NCBI RefSeq assembly: GCF_035046485.1
Contig: NC_085137.1
Coordinates: 659,977 to 723,976, forward strand
DNA length: 64,000 nucleotides
Reading direction: 5' to 3'
From: Aedes albopictus
Lineage: Eukaryota > Arthropoda > Insecta > Diptera > Culicidae
Part shown: piece after piece, positions 45,190-55,998 of the stretch
Layout of the letters: every line of letters starts with the position of its first letter
Position numbering within the stretch: position 1 is the stretch's first letter
Notes under the pieces: generated by a model
What the model was told of the DNA's origin: nothing
Database searches by the model: none
The model's input: only the letters and a program-made list of their open reading frames with translations
Position numbers and translations under genes: made by a program

Positions 45190-46390
45190 CAGGGGTTTTC
45201 AGCCATTTCGGCACGAGGTGCACTTTTTGGAAATAAATCGCTCCGCGGTGCACATGTTCATTATTGTTAAAAAAAAAGCTGTTAGATTTATCATAGCAAT
45301 TCCAAGGTACATACACTCGTCATTGGTTTTTCCCCCATCAATTATAACATGACACTGTCTTACGTTTTTTCATCACTTTCGGAGCATAGTAGAGTGACAC
45401 AATTATTCGACTTAGAATATTTCTTGCTCAGAATGTTTCTGGAAACTTTCAGACAAGATCTTTATAAATACTGAATGAACTTGAGCCGAATTTGTGGTGT
45501 ATTATTTTTAAGAACCTCGGTGAAGTCCTTCAAATACTACTGAATTATTTCCAGCAGTAGCGTTTCGTAACCTCTTTTTTAATCTCTTCAACGACTCTGA
45601 AACTGGAATTTTCGGAGAATTCGGGATCTGAATCAAATTGAAAATGGACGGAAACGACAATTCTCGTTATCTTCTACAAACTACGAGCTAATTTGATGAC
45701 AAAATTCAAGAATTTTACGTTCGTTGGACAGGTAGGCTTGATGTTAGGAAATCGCCACCAGAAAATTTTTGATAGACGTTTTTCCAAAACTTTTACTGGA
45801 TTTCTGAAAAATGTCTAGCAAGACACTTGGCAGCATTATTTTCAGAACTTTGGCATATATTGACAATATTTTTGATAAATTCCTTCCAGGCACTCTTGTC
45901 AATTCGGAAGGAGTTGTGTGTTCGCCTGATTTCGAGATCAGTGATAGATTCCTTCTCTGGTATTAAGCAAAGCCACAGAAATATTAGTAAGATTTCTTCT
46001 GAGATTTTTTTAGCGCATTCATTGAAGATATATTGCAGATGCCTTGTAGGGTAAGTGCTTGTGAACATCCATTACGAGTTCTTGGAAAAATATAATATTT
46101 ATTAGGAAAGTTTTGGCAGACTTGTTCCATGATTCTTTGCGAATATCTGAGATGGTTTTTGCTGGATTCAAGGTCAACTCGCCGGCTGGAATAATGAAAA
46201 TATTACTCTCAATCCTTTGGAGCATCTTACGATAGTTCAGTTATTCAAAGTAAGTCGAATTATTTTTCATGTAATAGGTAATGAATTGAAATTTAAACTT
46301 AAACATGCACTTTTCTTAAGTGTTGCGGTGCACTTGTCACGGCTTCGAGGTGCACCAAGTGCACCGCGGTGCACGATCTGAAAACCGCTG
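45190..46390. mobile_element. 1.2-kb hAT element with perfect 8-bp duplication
   Basis: Starts CAGGGGTTTTCAGCCATTTC and ends GATCTGAAAACCGCTG. Subterminal GAGGTGCAC/GTGCACC words occur near both ends. Flanked by CAGTAGAC (45182-45189, 46391-46398). Short frames on both strands (45793-46068, 45827-46054, 46019-46225) might be transposase remnants but show no RW or hATC motif I can recognise. Non-autonomous or fully decayed. Confidence 0.9.
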
Positions 46391-46398
46391 CAGTAGAC

Positions 46399-47420
46399 TA
46401 TCTGCCATCCTCCGTTGAATCACAACCGTGGCATCAGCCAGAAGTAATCATGGGCGGGGTCAGCTCGGCACTGAAACAACGCTTCATTGTTGATACAAAG
46501 GTAAAGTGCATCGCACCATCACCGCACCGGTTCGTTTTGTTTCGCCAACTGAATCATTTCAGCGTTCTAGAATACAGCTGCCACTGCTGCTCTGCCATTA
46601 TGGCGGGTTGCTAGAAACTTCGTAGTGGTGCAACAAATTTAATTAATATGCAATAGTTTGCTTAGGAGAGAGAGAGAATAGTCGTCAGCAAATGGTTGAA
46701 CGCTTCGAACAACGCCAATGCAGTGAATACGTTCGCTAGCGGTAATTGGTTCACAGTAAAAAAAACAGGGATTGTATTATCGTTATCAAAACTGAAACAT
46801 ATACGTTTTTATCAGTAATGTTAAAGTATCTAGATGGGAAATAAAACTGTTTATTTTTATAATCGACAAAAATTAATGTTGAAAATTTTATCTGTGTTCT
46901 GGGGCTAGAGGATATCAACCGAATTCGCAATGGAAAATAAGGAAAATTATTGTAAAGGCGAGCTACGCTTCCGGTCATAAATTTTCCAACACTCTGCTGT
47001 GTTAGTTACAATTGTGTCAGTAACAGTAATGGAATCTGAAAGGATCTATGGATCGTTCTGTGCTGATTTTAGGATCGCTTTCAGAATTTTAATGAACATT
47101 AGCATTAAAAAAATCTAATCGATAGGCAAAGTAACTAAAACGAGATGAACAATTATCCTTCAATTGTAGTTAACTTATCTTCTTTCTATTTATTCGTCAA
47201 ATGTGCGTTCTTCTATAGCAAAATTTAGATTACGATAAGCTTATCTGACTTTTAAAACTACTGTATAACGAGAAAAGGACTCTCATTCCTAACTTATGGT
47301 GCTCAATATCGTAAACAATCACAATATCAACTTTTTGGGGCCAAGGACTTCTTTTAAAATGCCGATCAAAATGAGGGTATACAAAATGATAACGATACGA
47401 AAAGGAGACAAGCCTACTGT
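46399..47420. other. Unassigned DNA
   Basis: 46399-46614 is an open frame that continues one on the other side of the hAT element (45073-45189) once the insertion and one duplication are subtracted. No domain recognised. A short GA tract lies near 46664. Confidence 0.45.
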
Positions 47421-47515
47421 CTACCCGAGCAAAGTACAATAACTGACCTGTAACAAACTGATAACTAGTGCTCGCTCCAGAAATCATTTTACAATTTTGT
47501 GTTATCAACTTGTTT
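47414..47515 (+). mobile_element. Left-end fragment of a CCCGAGCA element
   Basis: CCCGAGCAAAGTACAATAAC begins after a TA; ATAAC and GTTATC words follow. There is no right end; the sequence passes into the relative of the 6.1-kb foldback. Confidence 0.55.
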
Positions 47516-47519
47516 TCTA

Positions 47520-48335
47520 AAATTTGCATGTTCACTAGCGCCACCTAGTGGCAGAATTGTGAAACAAGTGTTTATTTTTATGTAAGTTTATGTCATACTG
47601 ATCAATGTTGCCGAAGACACCAACTTTCTAAGTTATCAGGGTTCTGAGCTATGAGATTTCTAAAATGTGTATGTTCACTAGCGCCTCCTAGTGGCAGAAT
47701 TGCGAAACAAGTGTTTATTTTTATGTAAGTTTATGCCATACTGATCAACTTTGCCAAAGACACCAACTTTCTAAGTTGTCGAGATTCTGAGATATGAGGT
47801 TTTGAAAATTTACTTGCTCACTAGCGCCGCCCAGTGGAGGAATTTCGAACTTCGCAACTCATCTTCAGTAAGTTATTGGCGTACCCAACAACTTTTCCGA
47901 AGAAACTATCCTTCCAAATTACCAGGGTCTTGAGCTGTCGAATATCGTAACGTTTGCTTGACAACCTGATATGGCTCCTGTAGTGCAATTTAGCATCAAA
48001 CTGTTGATGGTCCCTCTAGCGGCCAAGATGCCAACTAATCAAATGAACCAAAGTTCTAAATGGTAGATCTTTTCAAGCCCTATAACTTTGCCGAAGAAAG
48101 TATTTCGCTAACTTTTAACACACCCGAGATAATAGGCCACACCCCCAAAAAGCCGAAATCCCATAAGCTCTTAGGGCCGATTTCTTCACCTCGGCTTAAC
48201 TGGTAAGCCAGGCTTACCCATATAGTTAAACCTGGTTTAACGCTTAAGCCAGGGTAAAGAAATCGCCCCTTAGTCTCCTATTAAGCGGATTCCTATTGTG
48301 CCCCCCGACCAGTGATCTTATAAGAGTCTCGACTG
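47520..48335 (-). mobile_element. Diverged right-arm relative of the 6.1-kb foldback element
   Basis: Two units with CACTAGCGCCACCTAGTGGC, GTTGCCGAAGACACC and CTAAGTTATCAGGGTTCTGA blocks lie about 150 bp apart and decay into a third. The subterminal blocks GGTAGATCT, ACTTTGCCGAAGAAAGTAT and CCGAAATCCCATAAGCTC follow, and the end reads GAGTCTCGACTG-TA, matching GAGTCTAGACTG-TA at 12003. Only one arm is present. Contains a nested MITE at 48174. Confidence 0.7.
48174..48269. mobile_element. 96-bp MITE with TTA duplication
   Basis: Ends GGGCCGATTTCTTCACC and (reversed) GGGGCGATTTCTTTACC, flanked by TTA (48171-48173, 48270-48272). A 3-bp TTA/TAA target is typical of PIF/Harbinger elements. It interrupts the conserved subterminal segment of the foldback relative. 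Confidence 0.8.
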
Positions 48336-48337
48336 TA

Positions 48338-49565
48338 TAGGTATTCCTCCAGAAATTTCTGGAGGAATGCTTTCAAGAATTCTATTAAAACTTCCTCTAG
48401 GGATTCATCTAGAAATTGATCCAGGGATTTCTCCAATAGTTGTCTTCAAGTATTTATCCATGGAATGGCTCGTGAACTGGGATTTATTCAGACGTTTCTA
48501 CAGAAATTACATAAGATATTTCACCAGTGATCCTTCAGGAGATCTTTCTGCTTGGTACTTTCCAAAGATATGTTCAAGAAATAATTGTGTGAAAGTCTCT
48601 TTTATAAAAACAAATCAATCAATCAATCAGAAATAATTGTTGCAAAACTTGATGAGGGTTCTTAATCTCTCTAGGTATTCCTTTGAAGATTCCATCAAAA
48701 CAATTCCTTTCCTTTTGATATTTCTTAGTCCATCCCTCAATTCCTTTAGAATTTTGAATGAAAAAAAAACAGCAGGACTTCCTCTCATATGTTGCGAAAA
48801 AGTAAAAGAGATTCCTCAGAGAATAGCTTAAGAAACATTACCAAGGATTCCTCCAAAAACTCCTCAAAAATATCTGTTTGATATTTCTCCAGCGATTTCC
48901 TAGGAAACTACTACAGAAAATTCTTAAAAACATCTAGAAATTCCTCCAAGAGTTTTTCCTTGGAATTATTTCGAGAATCCCTCCTGAAGTTTCACATGCA
49001 ATTCTTCAGTGATATCTCAGCAAACTCTTTCATGCATTTCTTCAAGCATTATTCCAGGCACTCCTCCAGTGGTTTTGTCAGAAAATGCCTTAGTGAGTTT
49101 GGTCCAGGAAATCTTCCAGAAATTTCTAGGAATCTTCTCAAATATTTTGAGTTCTTTCAGATGGTTTTCTTAATAGTTCGAAATTTCATGCATTATTTTT
49201 GGTGCAATTTTTGGAAGAACTGCTGAAAAAAACATTCGATAAATTTCTAAGGAATCCCAGGAGCTTTTTCATTTTCCGCAGGATTTTTTAAGGGAAATTA
49301 TTGAGAAAAAGTCCATGGAAGAAATTCTTCACTTGAGTAACATGAAGAAATCCTCAAAATATACAAACAAATTTAAAAAAAAAAACATTAGTCTGAGTTC
49401 TTTATAACTCCCTGAGCGAATCCCAAAAAAATTCCTGCAGAAATCTCAGGAAGTGTTCATGAAAAAATCCCGAAAGAATATCAGATGATACTTGGTGGAA
49501 ATGCAACAGAATTTATTGAAGAATCTTTATAAGAGTTCCTGATGAAACCATTCAATTGGGTAACT
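48338..49565 (+). repeat. Degenerate TTCCTCC-type array
   Basis: About 1.2 kb of words such as TATTCCTCCAGAAATTTCTG, GATTCCTCCAAAAACTCC and GGAATCTTCTCAAATAT; contains a short (AATC)n at 48613-48629. Frames are low-complexity. Confidence 0.7.
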
Positions 49566-49570
49566 GGAAG

Positions 49571-49829
49571 ATCTATATATATAAAAATGCAGTGGCATAC
49601 GTGGGACCGCGCATAACTTACGAACGGATGGTCCGATTTGGGTCGTCTAAGTTTTGTTCTGTTAGTTTTCACTCAAGGAAGGTTTATGAGGCCAAAAACA
49701 TGGGAAAAATTAGAGTTTTTGAAAATCCGGTTTTCATACATTTTGAACGGGGACTTGGGCGCTTGGCTAGGGACATGCAACGTCAAAAAACGCAGTAGGC
49801 AAGACAAAGTCTGCCGGGTACAGCTAGTT
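49571..49829 (+). mobile_element. Helentron/Helitron-like non-autonomous element
   Basis: It begins ATCTATATATATAAAAATGC and ends GCCGGGTACAGCTAGTT. A TCTATATATA start and a GCCGGGTACAGCTAGT end are, to my knowledge, the usual termini of widespread insect Helentron-type elements, which lack inverted repeats and target duplications. No Rep/helicase present. Confidence 0.55.
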
Positions 49830-49839
49830 TTCTATAAAA

Positions 49840-50045
49840 AAAATCTGTAGGAATCCGAAAAGTCTTTTGAAACATTTCTAATGGAATGAATTTTTTGTAG
49901 AAATTCGTAGGAAATATTTCAGTAGAAGTTTCTGAATCCCTGAAAAACCCGAGAGGTATCCTTAGAAAAAAATGCTGGAGGAATTTTTGGGAAAACATAC
50001 AAAGAAATACTACTTGATCTCCTAAAATAATCGTTGGAGGAATTT
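49840..50045 (-). repeat. Degenerate TTCCTCC-type array, minus orientation
   Basis: GAATCCGAAAAGTCTTTTG and GGAGGAATTTTTGGGAAA words; continuation of the array family, interrupted by the foldback at 50051. Confidence 0.5.
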
Positions 50046-50050
50046 AAGTA

Positions 50051-50937
50051 CAGGGGATAGACAAAATTTCAAATAGCTGTAACTTTTCGAAAAGTGCATC
50101 AAACATTCTAAAATTTTTACTGTAAGTTGATCAACTTTTTATGTATCAGTGGACAAAAATTGGAAAAGATTGGACTATTTTGCACGAAGTTAGAAAGATT
50201 CTAAAAAAAAGGTAAAATTATCCGGTAGCCAACTTTGAGCTGTTATATCTCCGGATTCAATGAACCGAATGCAATGAAATTTTGACCATTTATGACTTAT
50301 ATAATGAGCTTTGAAAAACTTTTGACTTAACCTAAAATTCTTATCACGGAAGAAAATTATAACGATTAGATTTTTTTTTCTAACAAAACACCAAATTTTC
50401 CTAAATTTCAACATCGTTTCAAAATTCGAGATGCTAATTATAGTTCATTTAAATTCCCTTTTATTGTCTTAAATATAAATATGTTTTGAAAGAAAGTAAC
50501 CACATAGTTGGAAATTTATTGGAAAAAATAATGGGGTGCATATTAGAAATAGACCAATTTACTAAAAAATCATAAAATAAATGAAATTGCTATAACTTTT
50601 TCTCTTGTTAATAATTTCAAGCTGAGTTAAACGTTTTTCAGAGCTCATTATATAAGTCATAAATGGTCAAAATTTCATTGCATTCGGTTCATTGAATCCG
50701 GAGACATGACAGCTCAAAGTTGGCTATCGGATAATTCTACCTTTTTCTAAAACGCTTATAACTTCCTGCAAAATAGTCCGATATTTTCCAAATTTTGTCC
50801 ACTGATACATAACTAGTTGATCAACTTACAGTGAAAATTTGAGAATATTTGATGCATTTTTCGAAAAGTTACAGCTATTTGAACATTTTTTGAAAAGTGA
50901 AAATTCTGCCTGTCCCGATCATTTCGTCTATCCCCTG
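50051..50937. mobile_element. 887-bp foldback element, CAGGGGATAGAC ends, TA duplication
   Basis: The ends CAGGGGATAGACAAAAT and (reversed) CAGGGGATAGACGAAATGAT are flanked by TA (50049-50050, 50938-50939). The arms share AGCTGTAACTTTTCGAAAAG, GTTGATCAACTT and GGTTCATTGAATCCGGAGA-type blocks. The centre is AT-rich and non-coding. A left-end fragment of the same family is at 53962. Confidence 0.85.
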
Positions 50938-50939
50938 TA

Positions 50940-51470
50940 ATTATACAAAAATCCCTTGAGAAATTCTTGCTGGATTTTCTGGATGTTCAGGATATAGTCT
51001 ATGAAACCCCTGGAGAAATGTTCGAGGATATCTCTGGAAGAGTTTGTTAAGATCTATCTGCACGATAAGGGAGCCACCGGCATATATTCCAAAAAAAAAA
51101 TCGTTGGCTGGAAGAGTTTGTGGAACAATATTTGAACAAATTTCTAAATACGGAAATGAACCAACTCAGAGGTGAAAATTTCAATAATACAAAAATAAAA
51201 GACGGTCCGGATCCCTGAAGAAAATAAAGAAGGAATTCCTGAAGAAACTTCCGAATCCTTTGAACGGATTTTCTAAAAGACACTCTAGAAAAAATCTGAA
51301 GTAACTCCAGGAGATGTTTCAGAAGGAATCCATGGGATCACTTCCTAAACGAATTCTTTGTGAAATTTCTGAAGAATTTCTCAAGCGCACATCGAAAGGA
51401 AGCCCTGGAGAAATTTCTTTAAGATTCCCTGGAAGACGTTTGAAAGATGCATGTTCGAATAGCCTTGAGT
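50940..51470 (-). repeat. Degenerate TTCCTCC-type array, minus orientation
   Basis: Words such as GAAATTCTTGCTGGATTTTC, CCTGGAGAAATGTTCGAGGA and GAAGAATTTCTCAAGC. Non-coding. Confidence 0.6.
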
Positions 51471-51611
51471 AAATTTGAACATCATAAATTTCGGAATACG
51501 TTTAACAATGTCAAGAAATAATTTTGACCAAAAAGGTCAATTACAGAAGATTACATTCGGTTCAGAAGCAAATATATTTCATTCAGCATATGAATGTAAA
51601 CTGTTTAATAA

Positions 51612-51664
51612 TCAAAGTGTAGAATTAGCACTTAAGTTAAAATACACGTTAATATAAACAAAAA
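51612..51664 (+). mobile_element. 53-bp truncated LINE 3' end with 14-bp duplication
   Basis: TCAAAGTGTAGAATTAGCAC then TTAAGTTAAAATACACGTT and an A-rich end, bracketed by AAACTGTTTAATAA at 51598-51611 and 51665-51678. Carries the TGTAGAATTAGC tail seen at 41273 and 42777. Confidence 0.85.
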
Positions 51665-51678
51665 AAACTGTTTAATAA

Positions 51679-52725
51679 CCATAATTTCACAATTGTTCAT
51701 ATCTTACATCTTTACAAAGTTTTGGGGATACATAGTTGCATGAATCTTATATTCCTGATTGGGAAATTTCCTGTTTTTCGTCTACTCACACAACCTTTCT
51801 ACACACAATGCACATCGTACAGCCAATGCCCTTCATCATTCCCAAAAGTTTCGACACTACGTTGATTGCCATCGGCATGCTCGTCAATTGGTAGAGCAAC
51901 GCAAAACAAGTGCGTCAATTACGCAAGAATATGCATCTCATCTGGCAGTTTCACTCGGCGACGAATCGATTCTGTAGGACACACAGCACGGAAATTCTGC
52001 AACGCACATCACGCTTCTCTCAGTGTACGGCACATTCACCCATATCGTCCAGGAGGCACCCCGAAGAGTGTTCTAGATCTGAAAATTGCACCCCATTCAT
52101 TCCAGGGCAGAACGAACGAACGAACGTTGTTGGTTGCATTGTTTTTGTGTCACAACCGAGATCGTTACACATTGTAGTAGCTACCGGCGGCGGCGTGGCT
52201 ACGATGACAGTCAGTAGTGGGAAAACCAAGAGAAAAGACACATTTTCGGGGAACCGATATCTCTTCTCTGGTGCATTGTAATGTGGTTATGTTTTCTGTT
52301 CAATGTTGCGGTGACAACATTTTAACGACAACCGACATCGTGGGTCGATAGACTGCTGTTTGGTAAGAGTGATGATAGTGCATTCAACTATGTGAGTGCA
52401 TGTTCTTGAACTGTTCAACGAAAGTTATACATTTTTCTTTGACTGACATTGTTTGCAGTTGCATCGCAATATGGTAGAAGATAGAAAAGCGTATCTGAGT
52501 TAAATCAAATAATTTATTAATCATAAATATGAGTCCAACAGCGCACAAAGCAAAGGCCGCCAATGACAAAGCAAAAACAGAATTTGTTGCGTAATTTACA
52601 ATTTTTGAATAATTTAAAATTATAATTATTAGTATTTGCATGAAAAGTTGCATAAACTCGTAGCTGATAATTACAGACCGTTGTTATGAGAATTGCCTCC
52701 ATCCCGTCTGTTACCAAAGCTCAGA
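51679..52725. other. Unassigned DNA, GC-richer segment at 51850-52280
   Basis: Both strands are open for about 70-120 codons at 51900-52281. The minus strand contains a hydrophobic stretch followed by a Cys-containing segment but has no ATG in frame; the plus strand is Arg/Ser-rich. No family recognised, so no gene is called. Confidence 0.4.
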
Positions 52726-52727
52726 AA

Positions 52728-52845
52728 ATTGGAGCCTATCACTGACACTAAGCCAAGATTGACGCAATCCTCCAACTGTCGAAAGCTGTCCTGGCCACGT
52801 CCTTGCGTCAGCTGAAGGATGGGAAAGGAAGGTTGGTAGGACACA
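52728..52845 (-). repeat. Dispersed LINE-like 3' repeat, copy 2
   Basis: Inverted match to 24774-24900, including GTCGAAAGCTGTCCTGGCCA and the ATTGGAGCCTATCACTGACA block. Diverged; tail not seen. Confidence 0.6.
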
Positions 52846-52904
52846 TACGAAAGGTATGTAGAGACCTCTACATACGCTTGGTGAATATTAATGCACAAAA
52901 ACGT

Positions 52905-53165
52905 GCTCCGGGTCATTTGGCTGAATGCCGTTTGGCCGAAAAATGAATGATGAACTTAAGTGATCATGTCACTATTCTCCACATCAGTATAACTCGAACG
53001 AATAAAACAAGGAAACATTTCTGATGATCATATTGACAGTTAGAATGCCAAAACTTCATTTGAATTTTTTTGATCATGATTCGGCCAAACGGTATTCGGC
53101 CAAATGACCCATTAGCCAAATGGCGTTCGGTCAAACGGCATTCGGCCAAGTGGCCGGACACCCCC
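52905..53165. mobile_element. Foldback element with ATTCGGCCAAACGGC subrepeats
   Basis: The right end (53085-53160) is a run of CATTCGGCCAAATGACC/CGGCATTCGGCCAAGTGG words; the left end carries the inverted GTCATTTGGCTGAATGCCG and TTTGGCCGAA. About 260 bp in all. Target duplication not determined. Architecture like the element at 41526 but a different word. Confidence 0.65.
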
Positions 53166-53179
53166 AAAACGATGTACAG

Positions 53180-53264
53180 GAATTCTCTGATACTTTTTCA
53201 AAACGACGTATAATACACGCAAATCCTATGTTGATACGTCGTTTTGAAAAAGTATTCGAGAATT
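53180..53264. mobile_element. 85-bp palindromic element
   Basis: Arms GAATTCTCTGATACTTTTTC and (reversed) AATTCTCGAATACTTTTTC continuing AAAACGACGTAT, around a ~28-base loop. Boundaries approximate; no duplication assigned. Confidence 0.65.
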
Positions 53265-53482
53265 AACTCTTCAAATTATATGAATTCCAGTAATCTCGAG
53301 ATGAAATTGTTGACTTACATTTGCGTCTCCCGGACATCCAGCAGCAATAGCCCCAAAAATTTCACGGAAATCTCGCGAAAATGTAGACGAATTCCAGCAC
53401 ACCGATGGGAACAAGACAAAGTCTCACTACAATCGCAAATTATCCTACTCAACACTACGTGATCCGCTAAATCGTAAGGTAA

Positions 53483-53938
53483 CCCAAGCAACACAAATGG
53501 TCACAAAACAGTCACGGCAGCGCAGATATCGGTTGTACAGTAAGTGACAGTGACTTTTATGCAACCACAGACAAACAGACGTAACTCTCTTCAAAACGGC
53601 TTGGCACATGCATTTAACGATCAATTCAAATTTCCGCAATCGTTCCACCAGAGGCGCTAGTGTTCAATCGCTTTGACATTTGCCAGTGTACACGTTACTG
53701 AATGATGCAAACTAAAAATACAGGTGATTTGTGTAGAAGTGTGCGTGTTAGACAAACGTCAAATCTAAATTCATCATGGCCGACAGTGTCTCGTGCGGTT
53801 CTACCAACAGTGCTCATGAAAAAGATACCGGGCAAAATTTGTCGATGCATTTCCTCTAAGAGTTACGTCTGTTTATTAGTGGAGCAACCCTTACATGCGC
53901 TGTCGTGACTGTTTTTTGAACCTTGTGTGCTACTTGGG
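53483..53938. mobile_element. CCCAAGCAACACA-end MITE, 456 bp
   Basis: The ends CCCAAGCAACACAAATGGTC and (reversed) CCCAAGTAGCACACAAGGTT share an inner ACAGTCACGGCAGCGCA block with the 169-bp MITE at 36667. The interior has unrelated unique DNA. No clean duplication. Confidence 0.65.
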
Positions 53939-53961
53939 AAGAGAACTATGTTGAGCACCGA

Positions 53962-54105
53962 AAAGTAACTTACAGGAGATAGACAAAATGATCGGGACAG
54001 GACAAATTTTCACTTTTCCAAATATGTTCAACTAGCTGTAACTTTTCGAAAAGTGCATCAAATATTCTCAAATTTTCACTGTAAGTTCATCAACTAGTTT
54101 TGCAT
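53962..54105 (+). mobile_element. Left-end fragment of the CAGGGGATAGAC foldback family
   Basis: CAGGAGATAGACAAAATGAT, then CGGGACAGG, then AGCTGTAACTTTTCGAAAAG and ATTTTCACTGTAAGTTCATC, all in the same order as the right arm (reversed) at 50937. One arm only. Confidence 0.75.
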
Positions 54106-54328
54106 GAATTAAATTAAAACAGGGATTTGCTATTCTTATTCACTTCTTTGATTTGAATACCCTGTCAAGCTGACCTCGTGTTCCTTGAGTTATAATGATG
54201 CATCTAAATTTCTACAATCTAACACATTGTAGTGATTTAGTAATTACAATCAATCTTCTATGACATAAAACGCCTGAAAATAGGCAATTTACAACTATTT
54301 CTTACAAAACATCGACCGCCTTGAGGAC

Positions 54329-54352
54329 GGACCAGCACAATTGTGCTGGTCC
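54329..54352. repeat. Perfect 24-bp palindrome
   Basis: GGACCAGCACAA followed by its exact complement. It stands alone with no flanking arms. It could be a hairpin core of a lost element or a chance palindrome. Confidence 0.6.
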
Positions 54353-54904
54353 TAATTTGACCCCAAAAAGTGCATAGGTGGATAAAGTATCCGAAGTAAA
54401 AAAGTTTTATTCTAGAAGACGTTTAGTTTATAAAAGAAAAATTGAGATAATTAGTCTTTTATGGTCCGTCCCGTAAAGCTACGAAAACACGCGACAGTTT
54501 TGAAACTGCCGCCACAGCCTGCCACGATCCCTATTCCTGACTATTCCATTATTAAGTAATATTTTGATAACTAAATATTTCGGTTTTATGATGGTTCTTC
54601 TAGGCTGATTGACTAAAAAATGTTACCTGGGCAGTGATTCTTACAGCAGCTAGAGCGATTAGCCGCCACCGACTTGGAATATCAGTACGGATCACCTGTT
54701 TCAATGCAGTGGTTTCCGTTGGGTTTGGGGGTGAAACCCTTTCGCATCATTATTTTTGACCATTATATGTAGAAGGTATGACGGAGATTGGATTTATGAT
54801 GTGCCCGAACTAGACACCGAGTAGACGGAAATTCAAGGGATAATCTTGAAACCTCATAACAAAGGATTAGCTCTGTGAGGGATATAATGGATCTTGTGAA
54901 CTAC

Positions 54905-55998
54905 GCAGCAATTCAGCCAATTAATCATTTCCCTGAGTTATCTGCTACTTTTTCGTTAGAAGAATTAGATTTGGCGTTATCAATAACTAATAACACTGCT
55001 CCTGGAATTGATAATATAAAATTCATTGTTCTTAAAAATTTGCCAATTGGCAATTGCCAATTGCCAATGATGGCAAAGTTCATTTACTTTCTATTTTCAA
55101 TAGTTTTCTTTTTGAAAATATTTTCCCATTAGAATGGTGATCGATTCAAGTAGTTAGTATATTAAAACCTGGTAAGGATCCTTCATTGCCTGATAGTCGT
55201 AGACCAATGTCTTCGTAAATTAATGGAACGGATGATTTTGAATCGTTTTGAATTATGGGCAGAGAAAAATGATATATTTGCATCTTCTCAGTTTGGATTT
55301 AGAAAAGGTCGTGGGACGCGAGATTGTACAGAGCTTTTGACTTCACAAATTCAATAAGCTTTTAATAGAAAACAAGATGACATTTCGACTTTCCTTGATG
55401 TTTCTGGTGCCTATGATTCTGTTTTGATTGATTTGCTATTCCATAAAATGAATAATTTTAAAATTCCAGTAATAATAACTAATTTTATTTATAATTTATT
55501 TTCCTTCAAAATCATGAATTTTTATCATGACGGGTCTTCAAAAATGGTTCGTTATAGCTATTTTGGACTTCCTCAAGGCTCATGTTTGAGTCCATTCTTA
55601 TACAATTTATTCACTAGCGATATGTTATCAATATTACCTAATGGATGTTATTTTATTCAATTTGCCGATGACAATGTAATTTCCATCAGTGGAAGAAATA
55701 GGGAAGTAATTCGACATTTTATGCAATGTTCATTGGATAATATTAGTTTATGGGCTCAGAATAATGGTTTTACTTTTTCAGCTCAAAAAGCTAAATTTAT
55801 TATTTTTTCACGTAAACATTCTACCATTAGCATTGATTTGGATCTTGCTGGAAACGAAATTGAACAAGTTTTTGTATCTAGATATTTGGTATGATTCATA
55901 ACTGATTTGGAATTGTCATATTAAATACATTCAAAAAATTTGTGCTAAGCGAATAAATTTTCTCCGTACTATTACCGGAACTTGGTGGGGTGCTCATT
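54905..55998 (+). pseudogene. LINE reverse-transcriptase pseudogene
   Basis: Successive plus-strand frames give the non-LTR RT blocks in order: a thumb-side block with NTAPGIDNIKF, then SILKPGKDPSLPDSRRPMS, then KLMERMILNRFELWAEKN, then SSQFGFRKGRGTRDC, FLDVSGAYDSV (first catalytic Asp), GLPQGSCLSPFLYNLF, and QFADDNVISI (catalytic FADD). It ends near the family's 'TWWGAH' block at about 55980. Internal stops near 55132 and 55357, frame changes near 55215 and 55893. Endonuclease and RNase H ends are missing. Confidence 0.9.

Noticed and set aside
52020..52241. Secreted Cys-containing peptide on the minus strand
   Set aside because: The hydrophobic stretch has no in-frame ATG, and the plus strand is equally open.
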